From Chryseobacterium indicum (lineage in GTDB: Bacteria; Bacteroidota; Bacteroidia; Flavobacteriales; Weeksellaceae): a stretch of 64,000 bases of DNA. Every line of letters begins with the position of its first letter. Position 1 is the first letter of the stretch. Of this stretch, positions 42,889 through 52,251 are shown piece after piece. A program made the position numbers and the translations under genes. The notes under the pieces are model-generated. The model was not told the origin of the DNA. It saw only the letters and a program-made list of their open reading frames with translations, and searched no databases. The stretch covers positions 649,196 through 713,195 of the forward strand of contig NZ_JACSGT010000003.1 of assembly GCF_021504595.1 (NCBI RefSeq), read 5' to 3'.

Positions 42889-45800
42889 TTATTTTAACTT
42901 TTTCTTCACAGCAACTTCTTCATAAACTTCAAGAACGTCGCCTTGTTCAATATCATTGTAGCCTTTCAGGTTCAATCCACATTCGTAACCTTTCGTTACT
43001 TCCTTTACGTCGTCTTTGAAACGTTTTAAACTTTCAAGTTCACCATCGAATTTCACGATACCGTCTCTTAGCAAACGTACTTTAGACTGTCTGGTAACTT
43101 TTCCGGTAAGAACCATACAACCTGCAATGGTTCCCACTTTAGAAATTTTGAACACTTCACGAATTTCAACATTACCGATAACCTGCTCCTGAATTTCAGG
43201 AGAAAGCATCCCTTCCATTGCTTCTTTTACCTCATCAATCGCTTTATAGATTACAGAATAAGTTCTGATTTCAATTTCTTCACGGTCCGCAAGATCTTTA
43301 GCATTTGCTCCGGCTCTTACGTTAAATCCGATAATAATTGCATCAGATGCTGCTGCTAAATTGATATCCGATTCTGTGATCTGTCCAACACCTGAGTGAA
43401 GGATTTTCACGCTGATCTCTTCTGTTGATAATCTTTGTAACTGATCAGACAATGCTTCTACCGAACCATCCACGTCACCTTTAAGGATAATATTCAATTC
43501 CTTGAATTCTCCTAATGCAATACGTCTACCCAATTCTTCAAGCGTCGTATGTTTTTTGGTTCTGATGGAAAGTTCTCTCTGAAGTTGTTCTCTCTTGTTG
43601 GCAATCGCTTTACCCTCACTTTCATCTGCATAAACACGGAATTTATCACCCGCTGTAGGCGCTCCGTCCAGACCTAAAATAGTTGCCGGGATTGAAGGAC
43701 CTGCTTCTGAAAGATTTTTACCTCTTTCGTCAAGCAAAGCTTTTACTTTACCGTGGTTTTTACCAGCTACCACATAATCACCAACTCTTAAAGTTCCGGT
43801 TTGCACCAACATGGTTGCTACATAACCTCTACCTTTATCCAGAGAAGCTTCAATAACAACTCCGTTTGCTGAACGATCAGGATTTGCCTTTAATTCAAGT
43901 AATTCAGCCTGTAATAAAACTTTTTCAAGCAATACATCGACATTGTTACCAAATTTAGCTGAAATTTCCTGCGCCTGAACATTTCCACCCCATTCTTCTA
44001 CCAAAATATTCATTCCGGAAAGCTGCTGACGGATGTTATCAGGATTCGCATTCGGTTTATCAACCTTATTGATTGCGATAATCATTGGAACTCCTGCAGC
44101 CTGTGCGTGAGAGATCGCTTCTTTTGTCTGAGGCATTACATCATCATCCGCAGCAATTACGATAATTGCAATATCGGTAACCTGTGCACCTCTCGCTCTC
44201 ATTGCCGTAAAGGCTTCGTGACCCGGTGTATCTAAGAATGTAATTCTTTGTCCGTTTTCCAGTTTCACGTTGTAAGCACCAATATGCTGAGTAATTCCTC
44301 CTGATTCACCAGCGATTACATTGGTTTTTCTGATGTAATCCAGTAATGAAGTCTTACCGTGGTCTACGTGCCCCATCACCGTTACGATCGGAGCTCTTGG
44401 GAGAAGATCTTCCTCGTTATCGATGTCGTCTTCAGAATCTGTATCTTCAAGATCTGCATCAGAGAATTCTATTTTATAACCAAATTCATCAGCTACCAAT
44501 AATAAGGTATCTGCTTCCAGCCTTTGGTTCATGGTAACCATTACACCTAATGAGAAACAAGCAGAAATTACTTCTGTAGGAGACACATTCATTAAACTTG
44601 CCAATTCACCAACCGTGATGAATTCTGTTACTTTTAATGTTCTGTCTGCCGCATCAATTTCCTGCTGACGCTCGTCCTGTTCTCTACGGAAGTTTCTTTT
44701 ATCTTTTCTGTGTTTTGCAGATTTAGATTTACCTCCTTTATTGGTTAATTTTTCAAGGGTTTCCTTGATCTGGTTTTTAACTTGTTCGTCTGTTAACTCA
44801 ACAGGCATCGTTCTTTGACCCGGTCTGTTACCTCCTTGTCCGCCTCTGTTGAATCCACCTCTGTTTCCACCTTGTCCCCCTTGACCTTGAGGACGGTTTC
44901 CTTGTCCGCCCTGGTTATTTCCAAAACGGTTTCCACCTTGACCTCCCTGTCCTTGAGGACGGTTACCTTGTCCCCCCTGACCTTGAGGACGGTTTCCTTG
45001 TCCGCCCTGGTTATTTCCAAAACGGTTTCCACCTTGACCTCCCTGTCCTTGAGGACGGTTTCCTTGTCCCTGATTGCTTCCTCCTTGTTGGTTATTGTTT
45101 CCACCCTGCTGATTTCCTCCGCCCGGTTTCTCAATTCTCTTTCTTTTCTTTTTAGCTCCTGCTCCAGGTTTAGGTGCAAACTGAGTTAAATCGATTTTTT
45201 CTCCAACAATTTTAGGACCGTCAAGTTTTTGATAAACGGTTTCAATTTTTTGTGGTTCCTGAGACTCCTCTTCTGCTTTTGCAGGTTCAGCCGTTTTTTC
45301 TTCAGCTGGTTTTGTAACCGGTTTTTCAGCAACAACAGGCTGCGGAGTTTCTTTTACAGGTTCTGCAGGTTTAGCCACAGGTTTTTCTTCTTCTTTTTTC
45401 TCTTCCGCTTTTGGTTTATCTTTTTTCACAGGTCTGTTTCTGGATTCGATCTGGGAAAGATCTATTTTATCAAGAACTTTAAATTCCTGCTTTTCAGGAG
45501 TTGCCTTTACTTCAGGAGCAGGTGCAACTTCTTCTTTTTTCTCTTCCACCACAGGCTGTGGTTTTGGAGCCGGAACTTCTTCCACTTCAGGTTTTTTAGG
45601 TTCTAAATCTATTTTACCTAAAATTTTAGTTTCCGGTTTGTTAGCTTTAGCTCTTATTACTTCAGGGGTTTTCTTTTCTTCAATTTCCAGTTTTTCTTCC
45701 GGAACTTTCGTGATCACCACCTCATGGGAAGCTTTACGCTGTTCGCCGTCCTTGGCAAACTCAGCCTCCAATGCAGAATATGCCGCTTCTTCTAATTGAG

Positions 45801-45909
45801 CGTTAGGATTGCTTTCAACCTCAATGCCTTTTGACTGTAAAAATTCTACTAATCTGGACATCGAAATATTGAATTCCTTAACCGCTTTATTTAATCTAAT
45901 TTTTGGCAT
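42889..45909 (-). CDS. infB: Translation initiation factor IF-2
   Basis: A 1006-residue IF-2. Residues 1-55 are the IF2_N domain ([22 protein letters not shown]). Residues ~60-270 are a Glu/Lys/Pro-rich linker. Residues ~265-365 are Gly/Gln/Asn/Arg repeats of the type [11 protein letters not shown] second IF2_N region lies near 415-460, and the G domain starts near residue 505 with GHVDHGKT (about 511-518), DTPGHE and NKVDK. Domains II-IV complete the protein, which brings fMet-tRNA to the 30S. The Gly-rich tract is encoded by tandem DNA repeats. Last gene of the operon, 80 bases after nusA. Confidence 0.97.
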   Translation of the reverse strand: MPKIRLNKAVKEFNISMSRLVEFLQSKGIEVESNPNAQLEEAAYSALEAEFAKDGEQRKASHEVVITKVPEEKLEIEEKKTPEVIRAKANKPETKILGKIDLEPKKPEVEEVPAPKPQPVVEEKKEEVAPAPEVKATPEKQEFKVLDKIDLSQIESRNRPVKKDKPKAEEKKEEEKPVAKPAEPVKETPQPVVAEKPVTKPAEEKTAEPAKAEEESQEPQKIETVYQKLDGPKIVGEKIDLTQFAPKPGAGAKKKRKRIEKPGGGNQQGGNNNQQGGSNQGQGNRPQGQGGQGGNRFGNNQGGQGNRPQGQGGQGNRPQGQGGQGGNRFGNNQGGQGNRPQGQGGQGGNRGGFNRGGQGGNRPGQRTMPVELTDEQVKNQIKETLEKLTNKGGKSKSAKHRKDKRNFRREQDERQQEIDAADRTLKVTEFITVGELASLMNVSPTEVISACFSLGVMVTMNQRLEADTLLLVADEFGYKIEFSDADLEDTDSEDDIDNEEDLLPRAPIVTVMGHVDHGKTSLLDYIRKTNVIAGESGGITQHIGAYNVKLENGQRITFLDTPGHEAFTAMRARGAQVTDIAIIVIAADDDVMPQTKEAISHAQAAGVPMIIAINKVDKPNANPDNIRQQLSGMNILVEEWGGNVQAQEISAKFGNNVDVLLEKVLLQAELLELKANPDRSANGVVIEASLDKGRGYVATMLVQTGTLRVGDYVVAGKNHGKVKALLDERGKNLSEAGPSIPATILGLDGAPTAGDKFRVYADESEGKAIANKREQLQRELSIRTKKHTTLEELGRRIALGEFKELNIILKGDVDGSVEALSDQLQRLSTEEISVKILHSGVGQITESDINLAAASDAIIIGFNVRAGANAKDLADREEIEIRTYSVIYKAIDEVKEAMEGMLSPEIQEQVIGNVEIREVFKISKVGTIAGCMVLTGKVTRQSKVRLLRDGIVKFDGELESLKRFKDDVKEVTKGYECGLNLKGYNDIEQGDVLEVYEEVAVKKKLK
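44883..45074. repeat. In-frame tandem duplication of 96 bp inside infB
   Basis: The stretch starting GACCTTGAGGACGGTTTCC at 44883 recurs at 44979, giving two near-identical 96-base (32-codon) copies in the Gly/Gln-rich linker. Differences are limited to a few bases. Being a multiple of three, it keeps the frame. Such tracts often vary in copy number between strains. Confidence 0.8.
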
Positions 45910-45989
45910 CTATATTATTTACTATTTTTTTTAATTCTTAAAATTAAAGTATTTCTTTTTTACTGTTTATTAAAATTTATTTACAAATC

Positions 45990-47225
45990 TTAATCTTCGA
46001 ATTCTTCTCTAAGAATACGCTTCACTTCTTCAATCGTTTCCTCTTCAAGGTCGACCATATTCAGCAAGCTTACAGTTTCTTTATCTAAAACTGATTTTGC
46101 AGTAGTAAGACCTACTTTTTTAAACTCATCCAAAATCCACTGCTCGATATCATCATTAAACTCTGTAAGTTCAACATCATCATCTTCGCTGGACTCTCTG
46201 TGTACATCAATCTCATAACCTGTCAACCAAGAAGCAAGTCTGATATTCTGACCTTGTTTTCCGATTACTTTAGAAATCTCTTCAACCGGAGTGTATACTA
46301 AAGCGTATTCCTGCTCCTCGTTGATATCAATTTTATTGATGGTAACGTTTCCTAAAGCTCTCTTCACCAAAATCTCAGGGTTTTTAGACCACTGAATAAC
46401 ATCGATGTTCTCATTTCTCAACTCTCTTACCACGCCGTGAATTCTGGATCCCTTCACTCCCACACAAGCTCCTACCGGATCAATTCTGTCGTCGTAAGCA
46501 TCTACTGCAATCTTCGCCTTTTCACCAGGAATTCTCACTACTTTTTTAAGAATAATAGTTCCGTCCTGAATTTCAGGGATTTCCAGCTCTAATAGTTTTT
46601 CTAAGAATTTAGGTGCAGTTCTGGAAATAATAATCTGCGGTTTTGAACCTTTGAAATCTACTGTTTCAACAATAGCTCTGATATTCTCACCCTTTTTAAA
46701 GAAATCGGATGGGATCTGGTTTTCTTTAGGCAAAATGAATTCGTTCCCTTCATCATCCAGCAAAATCACGTGCTTATGACGGATATGGTGGATCTCTCCT
46801 ACTACAATTTCCCCGATTCTGTCTTTAAACTGCTCGTACAACATCGCATTGTTGTGCTCCTGCAATTTTGTAGCCAAGATCTGCTTCAGGGTAAGAATAT
46901 TTCTTCTTCCCAACTGTGCAACAGGAATTTCCATCGTAAAATCTTCTCCTACTTCAAAAGTCGGATCGATTTTCTTAGCTTCAGAAATCTCAATTTCCAG
47001 ATCATCATCTTCAGACATTTCGTCCTCCACAATAGTTTTATTTAAAAATATCTGAAAATCTCCTTTATCAGGGTTTACAATCACATCAAAATGATCATCC
47101 GAATCATATCTTTTTCTCAAAAGTGTCTTCAGAGAATCTTCAATAATTGCCATAAGATCAATCTTACTGATCCCTTTTTCGTCTTTAAAATCACCGAAGG
47201 ATTCAATCAACGCTATATTGTCCAT
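45990..47225 (-). CDS. nusA: Transcription termination/antitermination factor NusA
   Basis: A 411-residue NusA. N-terminal RNA-polymerase-binding domain (about 1-125), S1 domain (about 130-195, GEIVVGEIHHIRHKHVILL), and KH1/KH2 domains (about 200-345) with IDPVGACVGVKGSRIHGVVRELRNENIDVI and VIGKQGQNIRLASWL. A short acidic tail follows. It sets RNA polymerase pausing and termination and works in rRNA antitermination. Gene order rimP-nusA-infB is the near-universal one; it starts 15 bases after rimP. Confidence 0.96.
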   Translation of the reverse strand: MDNIALIESFGDFKDEKGISKIDLMAIIEDSLKTLLRKRYDSDDHFDVIVNPDKGDFQIFLNKTIVEDEMSEDDDLEIEISEAKKIDPTFEVGEDFTMEIPVAQLGRRNILTLKQILATKLQEHNNAMLYEQFKDRIGEIVVGEIHHIRHKHVILLDDEGNEFILPKENQIPSDFFKKGENIRAIVETVDFKGSKPQIIISRTAPKFLEKLLELEIPEIQDGTIILKKVVRIPGEKAKIAVDAYDDRIDPVGACVGVKGSRIHGVVRELRNENIDVIQWSKNPEILVKRALGNVTINKIDINEEQEYALVYTPVEEISKVIGKQGQNIRLASWLTGYEIDVHRESSEDDDVELTEFNDDIEQWILDEFKKVGLTTAKSVLDKETVSLLNMVDLEEETIEEVKRILREEFED

Positions 47226-47240
47226 TTATTCTTTTTTCTT

Positions 47241-47708
47241 TTAAAATTTAATTGTTACTAATGCTTTTTTAATCTCAGAGTACGGAATTTCTTTTTCCTC
47301 CTCCACATCCACTTTTCCTTTACCGATGTCTTTCTGTTTGCGGTAACGCAGGATCAGTGTGATTTTTTCTTCATCTACTTTTGCCAGTTCGCCTTCCGTT
47401 TTTGCAGAGTCATTCAGTAAAACTTCAATTTCTCTTCCGATATTTTTTGCAAACTGTCTTGGAGTTGCCAAAGGCTCGCTCAATCCCGCAGACATTACCT
47501 GCAGGCTGAAATCATGTTCTTCGCGATCCATATTAAATTCTATCGCGCGGCTTGCATCAAGGCAGTCCTGTAAAGAAACACCATTGTCACCATCCAAAAT
47601 CACTGTGATGTCATCCCCCGCAGAAATTTTCAGATCAATAAGAAACAGATCTTTTCTGGTCTCGAGGAATTCATGTAATAATTCTTCAATTCTTTTTCTA
47701 AACTCCAT
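47241..47708 (-). CDS. rimP: Ribosome maturation factor RimP
   Basis: A 155-residue RimP. The N-terminal alpha/beta domain (about 1-78) has LIDLKISAGDDITVILDGDNGVSLQDC and ends near EHDFSLQVMSAGLSEPL; the C-terminal SH3-like domain has NIGREIEVLLND and the final strand KKALVTIKF. It helps 30S maturation near the 16S 3' region. First gene of the operon with nusA and infB; its leader holds a terminator-like hairpin. Confidence 0.93.
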   Translation of the reverse strand: MEFRKRIEELLHEFLETRKDLFLIDLKISAGDDITVILDGDNGVSLQDCLDASRAIEFNMDREEHDFSLQVMSAGLSEPLATPRQFAKNIGREIEVLLNDSAKTEGELAKVDEEKITLILRYRKQKDIGKGKVDVEEEKEIPYSEIKKALVTIKF

Positions 47709-47734
47709 ATTTTAAAATCTTGATTTACCAGTAC

Positions 47735-47763
47735 GAAAAAAGGCTTTCTTCCGAAGGCCTTCC
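47735..47763 (-). promoter_or_regulatory. Terminator-like hairpin in the rimP-nusA-infB leader
   Basis: On the minus strand, between promoter and rimP: AAGGC-CTTC-G-GAAG-(AAA)-GCCTT followed by six T. The stem has one 3-base bulge. It lies about 30 bases before the rimP ATG and downstream of the promoter at 47816-47787, so it sits in the mRNA leader, where it could work as an attenuator. Confidence 0.5.
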
Positions 47764-47786
47764 CATGTTTTTCCGTAAATCCATTG

Positions 47787-47816
47787 CAAATATACGACTT
47801 TTTCTTGGAAAAGCAA
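47787..47816 (-). promoter_or_regulatory. Promoter of the rimP-nusA-infB operon
   Basis: On the minus strand TTG (47816-47814), 19-base spacer, TATATTTG (47794-47787): an exact consensus match. The transcript would start near 47780 with a leader of about 70 bases. Confidence 0.82.
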
Positions 47817-47890
47817 AATATCTTATTATCAATATGATAACTTAAATTTTATTTACATGAAATTAAAGACTCAGATCATGGTATTTTTAT

Positions 47891-47898
47891 TACTTTTG
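47891..47898 (+). promoter_or_regulatory. -7 promoter element of ugd
   Basis: TACTTTTG, exact TAnnTTTG. Transcription from here would begin near 47904, past the in-frame ATG at 47857, which supports TTG 47926 as the ugd start. Confidence 0.5.
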
Positions 47899-47925
47899 TG
47901 TTTGAATTTTTTAAAAACATACATT

Positions 47926-49239
47926 TTGAATATTACCATTGTAGGAACAGGTTATGTAGGACTGGTTACAGGAACCACTTTGGCAGAACTTGGCAATTCA
48001 GTATACTGTGTAGATATTGATGAAAAAAAAGTAGAAGGTATGAAAAACGGCGTAGTTCCCATCTATGAGCCGAATCTTGAAGAAATGTTCCTGAGAAATA
48101 TACAGGCTGAAAGATTGTTTTTCACTACCAATCTAAAAGAAGCTTTGGATAAAAGCGAAGTTATTTATTTAGCCTTACCTACTCCGCCCGGAGAAGACGG
48201 ATCCGCAGATCTTTCTTATGTACTGAAAGTAGCAAACGATATTGGCGAAATGATGACGGAATACAAAGTTATTGTTAATAAAAGTACCGTTCCCGTAGGA
48301 ACAGCCGATAAAGTTCGTGAAGTTATCGCTTCAAAAACCAGGATTCCTTTTGATGTGGTTTCGAATCCTGAATTTTTAAGGGAAGGTTTCGCAGTGGAAG
48401 ATTCTATGAATCCTGCAAGAGTAGTTGTTGGAGCAAGTTCTGAAAAGGCACAGGAAATTATGGCTAAAATTTACCAGCCATTTACCAACACCGGAGTTCC
48501 TATTATTTTTATGGATGAAAAATCTTCTGAGCTTACAAAATATGCAGCTAACTCATTCTTGGCAGTAAAAATTACTTTCATGAATGAAATTGCCAATTAC
48601 TGTGAAAAAGTTGGCGCTGATGTGGATAAAGTAAGACTTGGAATGGGAAGCGACGACAGAATCGGTCATCGATTTTTGTTTCCGGGAATCGGATACGGCG
48701 GAAGCTGTTTCCCAAAAGATGTGAAAGCATTGATAAAGTCCGGAAAGCAGGAAGATTTTAATTTTCAGATTTTAGAAGCGACCGAAAACGTAAATATTGC
48801 TCAGAAAGTAATCCTTGTTTCTGAAATTGAAAAATACTTTGGAGGAAATATCGAAGGAAAAACGATCGCAATGTGGGGATTAGCCTTCAAAGCGAATACC
48901 GATGATATTCGTGAGGCTTCTTCATTAGATAATATTGCGTTGCTTTTAGAAAAAGGGGCAAAGATTGTTGCTTATGATCTGGTTGCCGAAAATAATGTTC
49001 AGAAATTGTTAGGAGATAAAATCCAATACGCAAGAAATATGTACGAAGCTCTGGACAATGCAGACGCTTTGTTTATTGCAACAGAGTGGCCGGAATTCAA
49101 AAACCCGAATTTCGAACTGATGGCGAAAAGAATGAACAATAAGGTGATTTTTGACGGAAGAAATATATATCCACTGGAAATTCCTGAGCAGAATGGTTTT
49201 TATTATAAAAGTATCGGACGCAAAACAGTTTTAAATTAA
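47926..49239 (+). CDS. ugd: UDP-glucose 6-dehydrogenase
   Basis: A 437-residue UDP-sugar dehydrogenase counted from TTG 47926, which gives the family N-terminus MNITIVGTGYVGLVTG (NAD-binding GxGxxG). The frame extends up to an ATG at 47857, but those 23 residues are a poor hydrophobic stretch that overlaps the promoter. Catalytic Cys261 lies in GYGGSCFPKDVKAL, the Lys in NSFLAVKITFMNEIAN near 215, and MGSDDRIGHRFLFPG is typical of UDP-glucose rather than UDP-GlcNAc dehydrogenases. It oxidises UDP-glucose to UDP-glucuronate. First gene of the polysaccharide locus; 4 bases before rfbB. Confidence 0.92.
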   Translation: MNITIVGTGYVGLVTGTTLAELGNSVYCVDIDEKKVEGMKNGVVPIYEPNLEEMFLRNIQAERLFFTTNLKEALDKSEVIYLALPTPPGEDGSADLSYVLKVANDIGEMMTEYKVIVNKSTVPVGTADKVREVIASKTRIPFDVVSNPEFLREGFAVEDSMNPARVVVGASSEKAQEIMAKIYQPFTNTGVPIIFMDEKSSELTKYAANSFLAVKITFMNEIANYCEKVGADVDKVRLGMGSDDRIGHRFLFPGIGYGGSCFPKDVKALIKSGKQEDFNFQILEATENVNIAQKVILVSEIEKYFGGNIEGKTIAMWGLAFKANTDDIREASSLDNIALLLEKGAKIVAYDLVAENNVQKLLGDKIQYARNMYEALDNADALFIATEWPEFKNPNFELMAKRMNNKVIFDGRNIYPLEIPEQNGFYYKSIGRKTVLN

Positions 49240-49243
49240 TCAA

Positions 49244-50323
49244 ATGAAAAATATAATCATTACGGGAGGAGCCGGCTTTATCGGTTCGCACGTGGTAAGA
49301 GAGTTTGTAAAAAACAATCCTGAAACAACGATCATCAACCTTGATGCACTTACGTATGCAGGAAATCTTGAAAACCTGAAAGACATCGAAAACGAACCCA
49401 ATTATGTTTTCGAAAAAGCCGATATTACAAAACCTGAAGAATTAAGAAAAGTTTTCGAAAAATACAATCCGGATGCAGTAGTGCATTTAGCTGCAGAAAG
49501 TCACGTAGACCGAAGCATTACAGATCCGATGGCATTCATCAATACCAACGTGAACGGAACTGCCAATCTTCTGAATCTCTGCAAAGAATTCTGGACGTTA
49601 AATCCTGATCATACACATGGAAGATTCCCAAATGAGAAGAGAACAAATCTTTTCTACCATGTTTCCACAGACGAAGTGTATGGAAGTTTAGGCGAAACAG
49701 GCTTTTTCCTAGAAACAACGGCTTATGATCCGCAGTCTCCGTATTCGGCTTCAAAAGCTGCTTCAGACCATTTGGTGAGAGCTTACGGAAATACATACGG
49801 AATGCCGTTTATCATTTCTAACTGTTCAAATAATTACGGCCCGAATCATTTTCCGGAAAAACTGATTCCTCTTTGTATTTCAAATATCATTAATGAAAAA
49901 CCTTTGCCTATTTACGGTGACGGGAAATATACAAGAGACTGGCTTTTTGTAATCGATCACGCTAAAGGAATCCACCAGATTTTCAATGAAGCTAAAACAG
50001 GAGAAACATATAACATCGGAGGTTTTAATGAGTGGCAGAATATTGATTTGGTAAGAGAATTAATCAAGCAAATGGATGCTAAATTAGGCAGAGAAGAAGG
50101 CTACTCTGAAAAATTAATTACTTTTATAAAAGACAGACCGGGACATGATAAAAGATATGCTATTGACGCAACAAAACTGAATAAAGATCTTGGGTGGAAG
50201 CCATCGGTAACATTTGAAGAAGGCTTGGCAAAAACCATTGACTGGTATCTTGAGAATAAAGAATGGCTGGAGCATGTTACGAGTGGAGATTATCAGAAAT
50301 ATTACGAAAAACAGTATCATTAA
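49244..50323 (+). CDS. rfbB: dTDP-glucose 4,6-dehydratase
   Basis: A 359-residue extended SDR. NAD site GGAGFIG (8-14), catalytic Thr142-Asp143-Glu144 in HVSTDEVYG, and Tyr167/Lys171 in PYSASKAA. Further family blocks are LAAESHVDRSI and NNYGPNHFPEKLIPL. It makes dTDP-4-keto-6-deoxyglucose from dTDP-glucose. rfbC and rfbD (rhamnose branch) are absent here, while fdtA, fdtB and fdtC homologues follow downstream, so the product probably enters an amino-sugar branch. Confidence 0.95.
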   Translation: MKNIIITGGAGFIGSHVVREFVKNNPETTIINLDALTYAGNLENLKDIENEPNYVFEKADITKPEELRKVFEKYNPDAVVHLAAESHVDRSITDPMAFINTNVNGTANLLNLCKEFWTLNPDHTHGRFPNEKRTNLFYHVSTDEVYGSLGETGFFLETTAYDPQSPYSASKAASDHLVRAYGNTYGMPFIISNCSNNYGPNHFPEKLIPLCISNIINEKPLPIYGDGKYTRDWLFVIDHAKGIHQIFNEAKTGETYNIGGFNEWQNIDLVRELIKQMDAKLGREEGYSEKLITFIKDRPGHDKRYAIDATKLNKDLGWKPSVTFEEGLAKTIDWYLENKEWLEHVTSGDYQKYYEKQYH

Positions 50324-50344
50324 AAATTAAACACAGATTAAAAG

Positions 50345-51208
50345 ATGAAAGGTATCATTTTAGCCGGAGGTTCCGGAACCAGACTTTACCCTCTTACCAT
50401 CGCTGTCAGCAAGCAGTTAATGCCTGTTTACGACAAACCGATGATTTATTATCCTCTTTCTACATTGCTATTAGCAGGAATTAAAGATATTTTAATTATT
50501 ACAACGCCTCACGATCAGGAAGGATTTGTTAAATTATTGGGAGACGGATCTCAGATCGGATGCAATATAGAATATGTGGTTCAGCCAAGTCCGGATGGTC
50601 TTGCGCAGGCTTTTATTTTGGGAGATCGGTTTATAGGAAATGACGCCGCTGCGTTGGTTTTAGGGGACAATATTTTTTACGGCTCAGAAATGGGAACTTT
50701 GCTTAAAAACAAGACCAATCCGGATGGAGGTGTCGTTTTCGCGTATCACGTTTCAGACCCTGAAAGATATGGCGTTGTAGAATTTGACGATAACCTTAAA
50801 GCCGTTTCAATTGAAGAAAAGCCTTTAAAACCCAAATCAAATTACGCCGTTCCCGGATTATACTTTTACGATAACGAAGTGGTTAAAATTGCTAAAAACA
50901 TTCAGCCTTCCGCGAGAGGAGAACTGGAAATTACTGATGTAAACAATGTATACCTTCAAAAAGGAAAACTGGAAGTAGGTGTTCTCGACAGAGGTACTGC
51001 GTGGCTGGACACAGGAACATTTGATTCTTTAAACGATGCTTCTGAGTTTGTGAGAGTAATTGAAAAGAGACAGGGTTTCAAAATAGGATGCATTGAGGAA
51101 ATTGCTTTCAGAAATAAATTCATTGACGAAGAAAAATTACTGGAAACTGCAACCAAATACGGAAAAAGCGGTTATGGAGAATACCTGAAAAAATTAGTCA
51201 ACAAATAA
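50345..51208 (+). CDS. rfbA: Glucose-1-phosphate thymidylyltransferase
   Basis: A 287-residue nucleotidyltransferase of short RmlA type. Signature [13 protein letters not shown] at 6-18, then [18 protein letters not shown], a DGLAQAF block near 85 and VLGDNIFYG near 108-116, [20 protein letters not shown] and [11 protein letters not shown]. It makes dTDP-glucose from glucose-1-phosphate and dTTP and feeds RfbB. It ends the first sub-operon: a hairpin with a T run follows at 51228. Confidence 0.95.
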   Translation: MKGIILAGGSGTRLYPLTIAVSKQLMPVYDKPMIYYPLSTLLLAGIKDILIITTPHDQEGFVKLLGDGSQIGCNIEYVVQPSPDGLAQAFILGDRFIGNDAAALVLGDNIFYGSEMGTLLKNKTNPDGGVVFAYHVSDPERYGVVEFDDNLKAVSIEEKPLKPKSNYAVPGLYFYDNEVVKIAKNIQPSARGELEITDVNNVYLQKGKLEVGVLDRGTAWLDTGTFDSLNDASEFVRVIEKRQGFKIGCIEEIAFRNKFIDEEKLLETATKYGKSGYGEYLKKLVNK

Positions 51209-51224
51209 TCAGTTATATTAATAT

Positions 51225-51262
51225 ATTTTAAAACTATTGGCTTTATGGCTGATAGTTTTTTG
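51225..51262 (+). terminator. Terminator after rfbA
   Basis: AAAACTAT and ATAGTTTT form an 8-bp stem around TGGCTTTATGGCTG, whose GGC/GCT bases may pair further; followed by T. It divides ugd-rfbB-rfbA from the exporter genes. Confidence 0.65.
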
Positions 51263-51358
51263 TTCATAACAGCAAATATTAATATATTAGTTGATATTTT
51301 CTTAATTTAAATGAATAATAATTCATAATAAAGAAAAAAGAGAATCAATTAAATAGTA

Positions 51359-51366
51359 TAAATTTG
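51359..51366 (+). promoter_or_regulatory. -7 promoter element of the exporter/glycan operon
   Basis: TAAATTTG, exact TAnnTTTG, 19 bases before the permease ATG. No TTG at -33. All genes from 51386 to the window end may depend on it, as gaps are short or negative. Confidence 0.45.
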
Positions 51367-51385
51367 CATTAAAAATTTTACACAG

Positions 51386-52234
51386 ATGAATGACCCACAA
51401 CAAAAGTGGACAGAAACAATTGAAACCCAACATTCTTTGTTTGATCTGAAGCTTAAAGAAGTATGGCGCTACAAAGATCTTGTCTATATGTTTGTAAAAA
51501 GAGACTTTGTTTCCAGTTTCAAGCAAACCATTTTAGGACCAATCTGGTTTTTCATAAATCCAATTTTAACAACAATTGTTTATCTGGTGGTTTTTGGAAA
51601 AATTGCCAATCTTCCGACCGATGGAGCACCTCCACTATTATTTTATCTGGCAGGCGTAACGCTTTGGAACTATTTTGCAGGATCACTTACCGGCACTTCT
51701 TATACTTTTACGGGAAATGCATCAATTTTTGGAAAAGTATATTTCCCAAGACTTGTGACGCCAATTTCAATTGTAATCTCAAACCTTATGAGATTGGCTG
51801 TTCAGTTTCTTTTATTTGTTATTATTTGGGGATATTATTTGTCTAAAGATGAAATTCATCCTAACGTATGGATACTGGCAACGCCTTTTCTGATCGCTTT
51901 AATGGCTATTTTTGCATTAGGTGCGGGAATGCTGTTTTCTTCACTTACCACTAAATATAAAGATCTCGGAATGCTTTTGGGATTTGGGGTGAGTTTATTT
52001 ATGTACGCTACACCTGTGATCTATCCGGCATCAGCATTATTCGGCCCTTTCAAAAAGATCTCCTACTATAATCCGCTTACAGGTATTTTTGAATGTTTCA
52101 AATATGGCTGGCTTGGTGTAGGCGACTTTTCTCCTTTAATGCTTGGAATCAGCACGATTATCATTTTTATACTATTTACAATCGGGCTGGTTACTTTTAA
52201 TAAAGTGGAAAAAACATTTATGGATACCGTATAA
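51386..52234 (+). CDS. O-antigen/polysaccharide ABC exporter permease (Wzm-like)
   Basis: A 282-residue ABC-2-type permease with six membrane segments. Family blocks: KEVWRYKDLVYMFVKRDFVSSFKQTILGPIWF near the N-terminus and PVIYPASA near residue 212. It pairs with the ATPase 17 bases downstream to export lipid-linked polysaccharide to the periplasm. This implies the ABC-dependent route; no wzx or wzy is seen in the visible part of the locus. Confidence 0.92.
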   Translation: MNDPQQKWTETIETQHSLFDLKLKEVWRYKDLVYMFVKRDFVSSFKQTILGPIWFFINPILTTIVYLVVFGKIANLPTDGAPPLLFYLAGVTLWNYFAGSLTGTSYTFTGNASIFGKVYFPRLVTPISIVISNLMRLAVQFLLFVIIWGYYLSKDEIHPNVWILATPFLIALMAIFALGAGMLFSSLTTKYKDLGMLLGFGVSLFMYATPVIYPASALFGPFKKISYYNPLTGIFECFKYGWLGVGDFSPLMLGISTIIIFILFTIGLVTFNKVEKTFMDTV

Positions 52235-52251
52235 TATTAAAAACACAAAAT

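Noticed and set aside
44793..45606. Several long open frames on both strands across the infB linker
   Set aside because: They arise from the repetitive Gly/Gln/Lys/Glu-rich codons of infB; translations are low complexity with no start signals.
47857..47925. Hydrophobic N-terminal extension of Ugd as a membrane anchor
   Set aside because: The promoter element at 47891 lies within it, and the enzyme family starts directly with the NAD-binding motif.
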